Shown here: positions 12,466-23,689 of the stretch, one piece after another
How the letters are laid out: each line of letters opens with the position of its first letter
Position numbering within the stretch: the first letter of the stretch is position 1
Assembly: GCA_013399115.1 (NCBI GenBank)
Contig: VXAA01000915.1
Coordinates: 1,082,734 to 1,146,733, forward strand
Reading direction: 5' to 3'
DNA: 64,000 nt
Source: Anseranas semipalmata
Lineage: Eukaryota; Chordata; Aves; Anseriformes; Anseranatidae
Made by a program: the position numbers and the translations under genes
The notes under the pieces: model-generated
The model's database searches: none
Seen by the model: the letters and a program-made list of their open reading frames with translations, nothing else
Told to the model about the DNA's origin: nothing

Positions 12466-13845
12466 CTAGTTCTATCTGTCATCAGCCCAGAGCCAGAAAA
12501 TGCTCGTTTCCCTGTTTCCTCCCCAGCTTTCTGTTCCCACAGCAAAATGGAAACCTTACACAAGTCAAAGTTAACAAGAAAGACAACAGTCCATCATAAA
12601 TCGGATGGCAAGCTTTTTTTTGGTAAAGTCTGTCAGGGAGTCTAGAAGTTGTCTGTGGCTTGGGAATCCTATTTGGGGTTTTTCCACTGGGGAAAATGCC
12701 ATAGGAATCCTAAGAACGGGGAGGGAGGCAGATACTGCAATGAAGAACAACAGTGTTGAAGTCCCTGCTGTGCCTGACTGAGGCAAGAAGTGATCTTGGA
12801 TTTATCGTGATACTGGAGTGTCCAGATACCAACATAGTTCTATGCTGGGGAGGTCAATATGCATTTGAGATATTGCATCATTTTTAAACTTCTGTAATCC
12901 CATTAGGTAATGAGAACACTTCTAAGACTTAGTATCATGGGAAGTAAGGAGGGATTTACTCTGTAGTTCTCCTAGCTGGTCAGTTGGATGAGAACACAAG
13001 TTTTGAAGTAGACAGCCAGAATGCCACAGCAGCAAAACATGACCCACCCTTTTAGGAAAACCCAAATATTTTCATATCCTTCCCAGAGCTGTGAGACTTT
13101 GTGTTGCTGGAGTTGGCAGTGGTGATAAAGGTTCCCCACTATGGAAAGAGGCATAGTGGGATTACTCTAAAATGGCTAATTAAAATAACATGTATTGAGC
13201 AAGTTCAGCTGTTTCTTCAAAATAAATATTGTTTGTTTTAAATTCCATTATCATTAAACTGTTTGAGTTCAACATGTTTTGAAAATAAAACTCAAATTAC
13301 ATAACTTAGGTAGTTATATTCCAGCAGGGCTGCTTAATACAGTAGTAACCTGTCATGACTGAGACAATGTTCTGTGATTCACACCAGTAGCCCTGCTTCT
13401 GCAGGGTGCAGCTTTCCTTCATTCCAGTCCTGGGCAGTGAAGAGCCCATGCAGTGGGGAGCTGAACCAGGAGTACCTCTTGCAGAGAAAATGCATAACTG
13501 AGATTAAAGAGTTCTCACCCACTTCTGACTTGCATCTTTAAAGCGAGTCAAATGCTACCAGCAATAAAATAAGCAGGATGGTTGCTCTGTTTAAAGCATT
13601 TGGCTGTTTGGGGATTGAGGGAGGGGACTGAGTACAGTCTCTTGTCCTGTACAAATACTTGTGCACCATAAATTATAGAGCCTCTCCAATATCTTCACAT
13701 TCTTGCAAGAAAGATTAGTGATTTGACAGAGTTCCCAGGCCATGCTGGATCCCAGCTTTGCCCTCTGCTTTTCACCAGTATTGCTAGGACTGTAGTTCAC
13801 TGGAGGAAACTAAGTTTACTCTTATGACTCTTCTTAACCTTTCAG
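12466..13845. other. Probable 3' part of PLIN3 intron 1
   Basis: Ordinary to AT-rich sequence (AT-rich at 13,180-13,320) ending in the pyrimidine-rich acceptor CTTAACCTTTCAG at 13,833-13,845, directly before the exon carrying the PLIN3 start codon. No other feature is seen. Confidence 0.5.
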
Positions 13846-13862
13846 CTGCAGTTGACTTCGCT

Positions 13863-16800
13863 ATGGCATCAAAGAAGACCACAAAAAATCTGCTAGGGGC
13901 TGAGGAACAGCAGCAAGAGGTAGGTGCCAGGGAGGTGGGTACTCTAACATGCTGACAGTTATAGTGGTTAGCTAACGTTCATCAGCATCTCAAAACCAGG
14001 CTGGGGGTAGCAGGAAGGTCAAGCAAATGAAGCTGTGGCTAAATCTAAACTCAATTAATACAGAAGGCAACTTTTCTTGCTCAAGAAAAAAAATTCAGGG
14101 CTGACTCAAGTAATGCAAATAATTCAGAAACATTAGCTGTTATCAGTCCTGCTTCTACATCTGGGCTTGATGGTGCCAAAACCCAGTGTGACTCAGCAGT
14201 GACGAGTACAGAGCTCCAACTTCTAATCCTGGCTGTCCACTGACAAGGATTGGTCTTTGGGCAAGTCCCTTCAACTCTGAGCTTAAAAAGGATGAGATGA
14301 ACTGGGTGTTGCCTTAGAACCTTTCATGGCTTGTATTTACTCCTTGGCTTGAGGCTGGGTCTCTAAAGTCACTTGTTTCTCTCTGGTTTTAGAGTGCTGT
14401 CAACCGGGTAACCAGCCTGCCCTTGCTCAACTCTGCGTTCAACCTGGTGTCATCTGCCTACAACCATACCAAGGAGACGCATCCCTGCCTCAGCAGTGTC
14501 TGCAATGTAGCTGAGACTGTGGCGGCTGTTGCAGTAGGGAGTGTGGTTGGTGGGGCACAGCCCATACTGGACCAGCTTGAGCCACAAAGTAAGTGAGGAG
14601 GCTGGAGAGACCCCCCTACACAGAAGGGAGTAGGTGGGGATGGGAGCTTCATCAGCCTGTTGGGTGACATCCATCTCCTTTAGCACACAGTTCTAGTTAA
14701 CTGTAGCACTGAGTCATCCACTCAGCTGTTCCCAGCTCCTCAACAAACCCACTGAATTTGGTGGATGTGATACTGTTACTAGCAGAAGTGAAGTTTGGCC
14801 TCTTGTCTGTGGTTTCTTTAAGTCAGTAAGTAGAAACTGCTATGAACATCCCATCTGGTAGTACTGGTGTCCATTCTGGATATTCAGTCTCTTATCCCAA
14901 CACTTTCTAACCCTTTAATCATCCTGCTCACCAGAGACAAGTACCACGCTGCAATTGGAGCAGAGCTGCCAATTGCTAGAAAGCTGGGAAGGCAAAATGG
15001 ACATTACTTGAACCTGCCAAACTGTAAGGTTTGATTACTTTTTAACAAGACCCCCCCACACACACACTGCACCCCAGAGCAATGATTTTATTATTTTTGC
15101 TTGTGTTCATGAGTGTATCCCATGTTGGCTATTGTAAGGTCAAAAATCCCTCTCCAAACTGAAGACTAAACTGGTACCTGTTCTTTCTGTCTAGTTGCAC
15201 TTGTAAATGAATATGCTTGTAAAGGACTGGATCAGCTGGAAGAGAACTTGTCTTGTCTTCAACAGCCAGCAGATAAGGTAAAGTAAAAGCTTTTCCTGGG
15301 GAAGCCATGGCTTGATCTCTTGCTTGAGGGAACTGTTATGTGTAAAGAACTTGGGGAAATAAACTTCAGCAGCACTGCTTTGCCAGGTCAGTCCCTGGTA
15401 TGGGCTAGGGGACTTATTGCAAGTTGAGGGCTGGGGATGTCTTCAGTGTTTGGGAATGAACATGTCCTTGTAAATACAGGTGTATTATTTCCCCAGTCTC
15501 CCACAAGACCACAAGCACAATTTAGCCATGTGGAAAAGCTACCTTCAGGGAGGGAAGATCTATTTCAGGAAAAAAATAAATTTTTTCTGCCCCTTCCTGT
15601 TGTAGGTCTTCTCGGACACCAAGCAGCTGGTTTCCACCAAAGTGATATCTGCTATGGATGCTGCCTGTGAGGCAAAAGAAGCAATGGCTGATAAAGTGAC
15701 TGAAGCTGTAGATCTCACTAAAAATGTTGTTGGGGATAGTGTTAAGCTGACGAGGTCAATGGTCACCTCCAGTGTTAGCAGTGCTGTGGAGGCTGCTCAG
15801 GGTGCCAAGGACCTTGTGACTAACAAGGTGACTGAAGCAGTAGACCTCACTAAGCATGTTGTGGAGGACAGCATTGGACTGACCAAGTCTGCAGTTGCTT
15901 CTACTATTGTTGATGCTGTGGAGGCTGCCCAGGGTGCCAAGAACCTTGTGACTAACAAGGTGACAGAGGCAGTGGACCATAGTAAACACATTGTGGAAGA
16001 GAGCATTGGACTGACCAAGTCTGCAGTTGCTTCTACTATTGTTGATGCTGTGGAGGCTGCCCAGGGTGCCAAGGACCTTATGACTGACAAGGTGACTGAG
16101 GCAGTAGACCTCACTAAGCACATTGTGGAGGACAGTGTTGGACTAACCAAGTCTGCAGTTGCTTCCACTATTGCCAGTGCTGTGGAGGCTGCCCAGGGTG
16201 CCAAGGACCTTGTGAGTAACAAGGTGGTGGAGGCTGTGGACCTGAGTAAGCACATTGTAGAGGACAGCGTTGGACTGACCAAGTCTGCAGTTGCTTCTAC
16301 TATTGTTGATGCTGTGGAGGCTGCCCAGGGTGCCAAGGATCTTGTGACCAACAAGGTGACAGAGGCAATGGACCTAACTAAAGTGGCTGTTCAGGATGGT
16401 GTTGAGAAGACCAAATCAATGGTCACTTCTACAGTCAATACAGCTCTGGATGCTGCATACAATGCCATAACTAGCAAAATAAACGCAGCCCTTGAGCAGA
16501 GCAGAGGGGCCATCCAGGAGAGTGTGGAGATAACCAATTCAGTGGTGACCAACAGCGTAAGCAAAGCCAAGGCAGTGGGCCAAGCAGTGGCAGGTGGTGT
16601 AGAATCTGTCCTGGGTATATCAGAAGATCTGGTGGATCACTACCTTCCCATGACAGAAGAAGAACTAGGTGAGAAAATGCTTAGCTGGCGGATGTAAATG
16701 CAAAGCCTTTCCCACATGACTAGAGAGCACCTGATGCTAAAAGTCATCTAAAGTAGACAGGTAGCTCTGAATTTGTCATCAACTTGGCTTTGTCAACATT

Positions 16801-18271
16801 GACTGTCCACATGCTATGGGACAGAGTTCAAGCATTTGCTAGCTACTTCTTGCCCTTTAGCCTCAAGAGAAACGCATGGGTGCCTGCTTCAAGCTATCTG
16901 TCAAGTCTGCTTATCTGGAGAGAACACTGAGTGGGGACTAGCCTACCTTTAATATCTGAGCAACTGCAAACACTATGTATACAGCAAGCTTCAGCCTTCA
17001 TGTTTTACAGTGGGAGCTCTTACCTCTTTTTTTCCCCTCTGCTCCTTGCAGCTGGGGGAGTGGAGCACAGCTACATCTCTGTTCTTATTTCCTCCAGGTA
17101 AACTTGCCACTGCTGTTGAGGGATTTGGTATGGCTTCTGTGGAGGAGCAGAAACAACAGCAGAGTTACTTCGTTCGTCTGGGTTCCCTCTCTAACAAAGT
17201 CCGCCACAGAGCTTACTGGCACTCCCTGAACAAGCTGCAGCATGTTAAGCAAAGAACCCAGAACGCACTCTCGTACCTACAGCTGGCAATAAACTTGGTA
17301 CCAACATGCTTTTTTTCTTTTTCCTCCCATCTGTAGTCTTCCTGCTATAATAACAAGATGTAGCTGCCTCTTCCATCCTGCACCCAGCTGCATGTCCTTC
17401 TGGGTCCCTCCCTGTCTGAAGTGCTTAGGACTACTTTTGCTTCGCTGATTGTATGTGCCTGCAATACAACTACACTTCTCATTTTTTCCCATCAGATTGA
17501 ATCTGTGAAACAGGAGGCTGGCCAGAAGCTTCAGGATGGGCAAGAGAAGCTCCATCAGCTGTGGGTGGACTGGAGCCTGACCCAACCCAAGGGGCACCAA
17601 GTTAGAACAGCCTCCCAAGCAGAGGTATACCTATACAGGTGTATGTAATCAGGCCTCTTGTGGATGGTGTGCATCTCATCTGCTACAGTAGCTGAGCTAT
17701 ATTTCTTTCCCAGCAGATAGAATCGCGGACTCTAACTATGCTGCATATCATCACCCAGCAGCTACAACCTGCTTATGAGAATCTGAAGGCCAGCATCCAT
17801 GGCCTCCCCAGCAACATCCAAGAAGCTGTGCATCAGGCCACTCGAAATATCCAGAAGCTCCATACTTCTTTTTCCAGTGCTAAGTCCTTCCAGGACCTCT
17901 CCAGCACCACCCTGACTGAGAGTCGGGACTGGGTGGCAGAAGCCCAAAGGTCTCTAGATGACCTGTTTGAGTATGTAACTCAGAACACCCCTCTAAACTG
18001 GCTTGTGGGTCCCTTCAGGGCAATAGCTGAAGTGTCAGAGGATAGCAGAAAGGAGAAGAAAGATAGGACTGATATAAAATCTCCTGCACTGGAAAAGGCT
18101 GCTACAGCAAAGGAGGTGGCTAAGATACCTGAAGAATCAAAGGGAGCAAAAAGGATCCTGGGGGAAGTGTGTGAAGTGCTAGAGAAGCTAGAAGAAAAGC
18201 TAGAGAAAGACACAGAGGTGGCATTGACTGCAAAGGAGATAGTAACTAATGCACCAAAGGAAGATCTCTGA
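13863..18271 (+). CDS. PLIN3: Perilipin-3 (TIP47-like) with expanded 11-mer repeat region, 7 coding exons
   Basis: Lipid-droplet coat protein that binds nascent droplets from the cytosol. Coding exons: 13863-13919, 14393-14588, 15195-15277, 15606-16668, 17098-17297, 17496-17624, 17717-18271. All introns are GT-AG and phases join cleanly to 760 residues. The start is the first ATG after the acceptor at 13,845. Residues about 16-110 form the PAT domain (VNRVTSLPLLNSAF, then GAQPILDQLEPQ). Residues 113-466 are one exon dominated by 11-mer amphipathic repeats. Residues 467-676 form the C-terminal bundle, with SYFVRLGSLSNK, GQEKLHQLW and PLNWLVGPF (668-676). This bundle and the TICAM1/FEM1A neighbours point to PLIN3, not PLIN2, 4 or 5. 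Mammalian PLIN3 is about 430 residues; this one is longer through the repeats and an extra charged tail (677-760). The weakest junction is the intron 6 donor, TTG|GTACCA. Confidence 0.9.
14200..14325 (+). mobile_element. Possible MIR-like SINE remnant in PLIN3 intron 2
   Basis: Contains CTAATCCTGGCTG.CCACTGAC and TTTGGGCAAGTCCCTTCAAC, resembling the conserved MIR core order, followed by a diverged tail. Short and degenerate, with approximate boundaries. It lies inside the intron at 13,920-14,392. Confidence 0.35.
15651..16574 (+). repeat. 132-bp tandem repeat coding 44-residue (4 x 11) amphipathic units in PLIN3
   Basis: Unit starts step exactly by 132 bp: 15651, 15783, 15915, 16047, 16179, 16311, 16443. 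Six units are full and the seventh is degenerate. Units starting at 15783-16311 are highly similar; the first and last are diverged. Each unit reads as four 11-residue blocks of the type AVEAAQGAKDL / VTNKVTEAVDL / TKHVVEDSIGL / TKSAVASTIVD. This is the PLIN 11-mer pattern that forms a droplet-binding amphipathic helix. The constant phase and similarity of the central units suggest recent unequal crossing-over or gene conversion. The same periodicity opens long antisense frames, which are not genes. Confidence 0.95.
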
Positions 18272-19190
18272 GAAATTCCAGCTCCTCTGGCCAAGGCCCC
18301 TTGGCTAGAACATCGCTTAGTCTTTCAATCATGTGCCCAACTGCTGATCACACCAAGAGTGCCTGTCCCAGGCTGAGCTTACAGTAAGATGTAGTTTGCA
18401 AGGAGACTTGATAACCAAGCTGGGGTGATTCCATATCTTGGCTCTTTTTTTTTAAGCATGCTGCTCTGAAAGGGGAGATAGAGGGCCTGTACTTTGGCTT
18501 TTTAAAAAAGTTGGCACAGCTCTATGTGTGAATGGCTCATTCTTGCTAAGACAAGTTGTGGGTGAGAAGTGGTTTCAAGTTATTTTAAATGTTGGATTTT
18601 TTTTAATGAATTCATCCAAGCTGTGGAGATCTTGAAGAGGATAATGCACTTGACCTTTGATAGTGTTTCCCTCCTACAAGTTTAAAACTAATGCATTACA
18701 GATATTACTTCCTTTCTGACTGTTGTGCTTCCTGAGAGGCTCAGCCCTGCAGCAGACCAGGAACAGCTGGGAGCAGGAGGTTTCTTCTCAAAAGAGACTT
18801 CTCCTTATGGATCGATAAAACAGTTGCTCTTATATCAAGAAACACTTGGCAAGGTGGGATTTTTCTCTTAAGCATGCCAATTTGCAGTGGGACTATCTTT
18901 CCTAGTCATATAAATGACTTCAGGGATCCTCTGTGTTTAAGTAACTCTGTGAGTGACATTTTGCAGCTTTTGCCAGGACTTATTCTGCCATGCTTATAGG
19001 ATATTCTGTCACTAAAATAGAGGTAGGTACTGCTATTTTTTTTCCAAGCAAAGAGTATTTTGTAGTCATTCTTCATGTAACTTATTTTGTCCTGGTATGG
19101 CACCAGTGCTAGGGCTGGAGTAATGGCAAAGAGATTTCAAAATAAAACTTGAACTGCCTTCAAATAAATACCTGTTTCTTCTCTGTATAC
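18272..19190 (+). other. PLIN3 3' UTR with polyadenylation signals
   Basis: Non-coding sequence follows the TGA at 18,269-18,271. Two canonical AATAAA hexamers lie at 19,141-19,146 and 19,163-19,168, so cleavage is expected around 19,165-19,195. No other strong signal is seen earlier. Confidence 0.6.
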
Positions 19191-19584
19191 AAAGCTGCAG
19201 CATCGTGTTCTTTCCCTTAGCTGGGGGTGGTAGGAAGGTTACATTTAACAAATCACTTCTCGTTATTCTCACACAAATGTTTTTAGCAGATCCTATGTTC
19301 TGCCTCAAGCTTTAGTAGAAAAGGATCTTGACAGTTCTGCCCTTAGGCCTGTCCCTGCCTGTACCCCAGCTTTGGCTGCAGCTGCAGTGCTGCTCCTGTG
19401 GCCACCGCTCTCCAGCCCCCCCTACCCCCAGACCTGTCCCAACGTCTCCAGCCATACTGCTGCTAAAGTAATGCCCCTAGTCTCTCGCTGGAGGAAAATG
19501 GGGGTGCCCATATGGAGTGTGCTCTTACCAGCTTGGCTTAATTACCTACAGGAGCTTTTATAGTGTGGGGGGGGGGTCGGCCTG

Positions 19585-20060
19585 GACCACGGCTTCATGA
19601 CTGCACCGCCTTTCCTCCGCGGGTTCAGGGGGCAGCGGGAGCCTGGGGCCGGGGCACGGTCGGGCTGTCCTGTGGGTAGGGGGCTCCGTGCCCAGCCCCG
19701 GCTGCCCGGGCTCCCCTCGGCCCGCTCCGCCCCGGCCCTGCGGCCTGGCCCCGCTCCGCCCCGCCGNAAGCGGAGCCCCGGCGACGGCGGCCCGGCCTGG
19801 GAGCTGGGGCGAGGCGGCCCCCGTGGCAGCTCCGGCGGGGAGGCCGGAGCAGGACCCGCCGCAGGTAGGCTGGCCCCTTCCCTCCCCTCCCCGCCGCCGA
19901 GAGGGCCTGGAGCGGTAGCGGCAACAAAACGGTGGGGAAAGGGTGGAAACGGTGCCGGGTTGCTGGGCTCGACGCGAGCGGGTTCACGCCGGGACCCTGC
20001 CCCGCACGCCCGCCTCGCGGCCCGAGAGGTGCGGCTGAGAATGCTGGAGGGGCACGGGCG
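19585..20060 (+). promoter_or_regulatory. CpG island, candidate TICAM1 promoter and noncoding exon 1
   Basis: Dense CpG sequence between the PLIN3 3' end and TICAM1. A good donor, GCCGCAG|GTAGGC, lies at 19,864/19,865. The TICAM1 coding exon begins behind an acceptor at 20,969, which fits a 5' UTR exon here spliced over about 1.1 kb. An AP-1-type TGAGTCA lies just outside, near 20,100. A single N at 19,767 marks unresolved GC-rich sequence. Open frames of 160-197 codons on both strands are composition artefacts. Confidence 0.55.
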
Positions 20061-21176
20061 AAAACCTGCAGAAATTTGGTGAAGAGTGGGGCATTTCGCT
20101 GAGTCACAAAGCGGAAGGGCATCAACGAGTTTCAAAGGTCTCGCTCTGCTGTTTCGAATGCCCGGCCTTTCTTTCCTCCCATCGGTCGTTTCAGTGAATC
20201 AGAGGCTTTCATTGAAAGAGCCATTAACTTCCTCAGGTTCAGCTTGAGCTCACTCATTAGGCAATTAGAGGATTTTTGCGATAGAAAAACAATTTGAAAT
20301 TATGAACTTTCCCCGGCTGAGAGCTATTTTTAAACACCCCAGTTTCCTTTAAATAGAGAAAACTTGTCCACGAGGTTATCAGCGCCAGGGAGCCTCCCCG
20401 AGCAGCCTGCCTCTCACAGCGTGCAGACCTGCCAGCGCCCACGCTGCCCTCCGGTACGGACACGTCTGCTGTTTAATTTAACCCCGCTCAGCCGGCTTTG
20501 GTGAGTGCAAAGGCTTAGGAGAGCTCAGGGATTAGATCCACAGTTATATCAGACAGCCCGAGAGCAGATGTGTGCGGGTTAGCAACCTTCCTGGCAGGGC
20601 GAGAGCGATTTGGAAGGGCTTCCTCTAAGCGTGCTTTGTTCCCCAGCTGCCTGCTGCAAGGAGCCTGTGATGTCCCTGGAATCAGCCGCTGCCCTGGAGG
20701 GGCCCCTGGGGGAGACGGGTACTTGGATTTACCCAAATACGTTATTAGTTTAGCAATTATTTTAAAACAGTTGTAACTAATGTGAAATGAATGTGAAGAA
20801 CTTGCTCTTTGCTTAATAACAGAGTTGGAATAATGTGTGGAGCATGTCACATGCACTGGCATATTTGTAAGCACTAAACGGATGCCAAAATATTTCAGGG
20901 CTGTGAGGGAGAGCCTCGGAGCTCCCTGCCTCACTATTTCTGAATGTGTTGCCTATGTTCTTCTCACAGGTTCATCTGGCCTGTTCTTCACGACAGAGAC
21001 GTCCCAGATCTGAGATGAGTCCCTGAGCAGCAAAGAGCTATTGCTTGCACAGTACGTGAAGTACGACCAGGGCATCACGGAGCACTGCAGGGAAACAAAC
21101 CTTGACTCCAAATTCTGTAATATGCTTTTTCCATCCATGCTGCTTCAGTCCATCGTCTGGGCCACCAGCTGATGAG

Positions 21177-23396
21177 ATGGCACAGAGCGTCGAGCTCCAG
21201 CCAAGTTTTGAGGACATTTTTAATATTCTATCCCAGATCCCACAAGATAAACTCCTTAGCCTCAAATATAAACTGAAGTATTTGATATTTGGGCGCAGCA
21301 GCACATTACTGCAAGCCATGGTCCTGCTCACTCTGGGACAAGAAGCAGATGCAAGAATTTGTCTGAATGCCCTGGGAGATGACCGGGCTGCCTTGTACAT
21401 CCACGAGACCAAACTGGGCCCTGCAGGAGTGCAAAAAGATGGGGAGAATTTGCAGCCCCCCCAGCTGGATGCCGGTGCCATGGCGCTGCTGGCACAGATC
21501 TACTCACTGCTGGCAAAGGAACAACTGTGCAGTCATGAAGCTGTGGTCAAAGCTGACCAGGCTGCCACCAACGCCTGCAAGGCCAGCAGGGACGCTCAGA
21601 GGGACACACTCAACAGTATCCTGGCTGGGGATCAGGAGAAATGTGGCTCAGCTATCAGCACGGTGGGTTCAGACGGCAAGTTTCAGACGCTGAGATCTGA
21701 TGTGAGCACGGGATTTCTCCAGACTACCAGCCCAAACAGCACAGTGAAAAGTTCCCCAGTGCAGATTAGAGCCATCTCAGACCTTTCAGGCCCACGGACC
21801 TTGCACTCCTTAGGGAGCTCTGCTTCTTTCACCAGTCTCCAGATCAGTGAATCGCCAACAGCTGTTTTTTGCATGCAGCCTCCTTCCCGTGAGCCCAGCC
21901 CGCTATGCAAAGAGAGCACCAGCAGTGCTAGACAGCCTGACGGAGACAGGCAGAGCCACAGCCTGCAGGAAACAGGGTGCGCCAGCAGCCCCGACACTCA
22001 TCCCAGGCCGGGCACAAATGCCCAAGTCCCCCGACTGGAGAAGGCTCTGCAGGTCAGTTCCTGTCGTCCATCAATCCCTATTCCTGAAACGCAACTGTCC
22101 ACACCGGGTGCTGTGAACCAACCTGTTGAAAGTAGTGACATTTCCAGCACAGTGACAGCAGAACCTCAGGCACCAAAAGAAAGCAGAGACCAAAAGCCAG
22201 AATTATCTACAGGTCTTCCTGATTCAAGAGCCACAGTGGATACTGGTCCCACCTGCATGCCCATAGAGGACTCCTATGTTCCAGCTGGCACTTCCAACTC
22301 TGCACCTGCTTCCACTTCAGCCCATTCCTTTCCTCCTCATACCTACTCCTTCTCTTCAACCTTTTCGCCTCCTCTTCAGGGCGTTCCTTACAGCTTACCA
22401 TATCCCTATCCCATCCACTCATCTCCCTCTCCAGCCTGCCCTCCTCCTTTCCGAACTGTGGAATCAGCATCGGCACTAGAGCCAGATAGCGGAGAGAGAA
22501 AGTTCTTCACTTTTGTTATTCTGCATGCTGGGGAAGATGAGCATGTTGCCTGTCGAGTCAAGGACCTGCTGGAGAACATGGGGGTTCCCAACGGTGCCAC
22601 ATTCTGCGAGGACTTCCTCATTGCAGGACACGGCCACCTGACTTGCTTTCAGGATGCTATGGAAAACTCTGCTTTCATCATCCTTCTGCTGACCAAGAAC
22701 TTCCTGTGCCACCTGTGCATGTTTGAAACAAACTCAGCTCTGATGGAATCCATCCAGCGACCATCCAAGCACAACTCCGTCATCCCTTTTGTACCCAAAG
22801 AGAACCCCCCGGAGCGGAGTGAGATTCCCAGCATACTCAGTGCGCTGGTGGCCTTGGATGAGAACTCTCCTGGGTTTGCCAGGGTAGTGCAGAACACCTT
22901 TACCCCCAGCAAGATCAACGAGAGGAAAGCCCTGTGGTGCCAGATCCAGCAAGTCCGAGAGCAGAGAAGGAAATTACAGCTATACAAGGATCAGTACCAA
23001 ACCCTGCAGAACTTAGGTGCTCAGACCCTTGGCTCCCTTTCCCAGGTGGCTCCGTCAGCAGCACAGCTGTGTCTGCCAAGCTTAGAGCAGCTTCTGGAAC
23101 AGCTCATGCCTCGCCACTCATCCCAACAGTGCTATCCCCCTTTGGGTGTCCCTGCTGCCGCATACCCACCTCCCCCAGCTGGTCACCCCATGGCTGCTCA
23201 GCTGGGTCCCTCTCCTTCCCAACCATTTCACCTCCCACCGGGCTACCACAACGTGATGCCAGATCCAGGAGGCGCCCAGCCCATCATCATTCAACATGCT
23301 CGAATGGTTCAGATTGGGAACCACAACACAATGCAAGTGGAAACTGCCGCACCAGGTCCACAGGACAGTGAGGAAGAATCCAGGGAGAATTCTTGA
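21177..23396 (+). CDS. TICAM1: TICAM1 / TRIF, TLR3 adaptor
   Basis: Adaptor coupling TLR3 to TBK1-IRF3, NF-kB and RIPK-dependent death signalling. 739 residues in one exon, as the coding part is in other vertebrates. ATG at 21,177 is chosen because FEDIFNILSQIPQDKLLSLKYKL aligns with the TRIF N-terminus; codons further 5' in frame follow the splice acceptor at 20,969 and look like 5' UTR. The helical N-terminal domain is about 1-150 (LLQAMVLLTLGQEADARI). A pLxIS-type IRF3 motif, LQIS, is at 221-224. A Ser/Pro-rich linker follows. The TIR domain is about 441-590 (FFTFVILHAGEDEH, GATFCEDF, SAFIILLLTKNF). A Pro-rich tail leads to a RHIM at about 700-720 with core VQIG (711-714). Identity is clear from domain order and from its place between PLIN3 and FEM1A. 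No lesions are seen. Confidence 0.95.
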   Translation: MAQSVELQPSFEDIFNILSQIPQDKLLSLKYKLKYLIFGRSSTLLQAMVLLTLGQEADARICLNALGDDRAALYIHETKLGPAGVQKDGENLQPPQLDAGAMALLAQIYSLLAKEQLCSHEAVVKADQAATNACKASRDAQRDTLNSILAGDQEKCGSAISTVGSDGKFQTLRSDVSTGFLQTTSPNSTVKSSPVQIRAISDLSGPRTLHSLGSSASFTSLQISESPTAVFCMQPPSREPSPLCKESTSSARQPDGDRQSHSLQETGCASSPDTHPRPGTNAQVPRLEKALQVSSCRPSIPIPETQLSTPGAVNQPVESSDISSTVTAEPQAPKESRDQKPELSTGLPDSRATVDTGPTCMPIEDSYVPAGTSNSAPASTSAHSFPPHTYSFSSTFSPPLQGVPYSLPYPYPIHSSPSPACPPPFRTVESASALEPDSGERKFFTFVILHAGEDEHVACRVKDLLENMGVPNGATFCEDFLIAGHGHLTCFQDAMENSAFIILLLTKNFLCHLCMFETNSALMESIQRPSKHNSVIPFVPKENPPERSEIPSILSALVALDENSPGFARVVQNTFTPSKINERKALWCQIQQVREQRRKLQLYKDQYQTLQNLGAQTLGSLSQVAPSAAQLCLPSLEQLLEQLMPRHSSQQCYPPLGVPAAAYPPPPAGHPMAAQLGPSPSQPFHLPPGYHNVMPDPGGAQPIIIQHARMVQIGNHNTMQVETAAPGPQDSEEESRENS

Positions 23397-23685
23397 TCAG
23401 AGATGCAGAAGGTCAGCCAGGGCCAGAGACACTCACACTTCATTTCAAACCCCAGATGATAGTGATTCTGCTGGAACTGGGACTACTCTTATTTCACTGT
23501 GGGTTAAAGGTACCATTTTGTGGAGCACAGCAGAAAACTACCTTCTTTTGCATTGGACAAAAGAGGTTGCAATCCCCCGAGACTATCCATGTGTTTATTC
23601 TCAAGTAATTTAAAAAACTATTTTCCTGATTTTCTAAGGGTTACTGAAATGTTTTAGAAATAAATTTTAATTAATTTGTCTTTCT
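23397..23685 (+). other. TICAM1 3' UTR with polyadenylation signal
   Basis: Follows the TGA at 23,394-23,396. AATAAA at 23,659-23,664 predicts cleavage near 23,680. The UTR is short. Confidence 0.55.
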
Positions 23686-23689
23686 GCAG

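Noticed and set aside
15756..16354. Antisense open frames (121 and 185 codons) across PLIN3 exon 5
   Set aside because: They are produced by the 132-bp sense repeat, whose length is a multiple of three, so a stop-free antisense unit is copied. There is no splice or start context, and the sense strand is clearly coding.
19542..20135. Frames of 160-197 codons in the TICAM1 CpG island
   Set aside because: Present on both strands, crossing an N, with low-complexity composition. They are explained by a promoter island.
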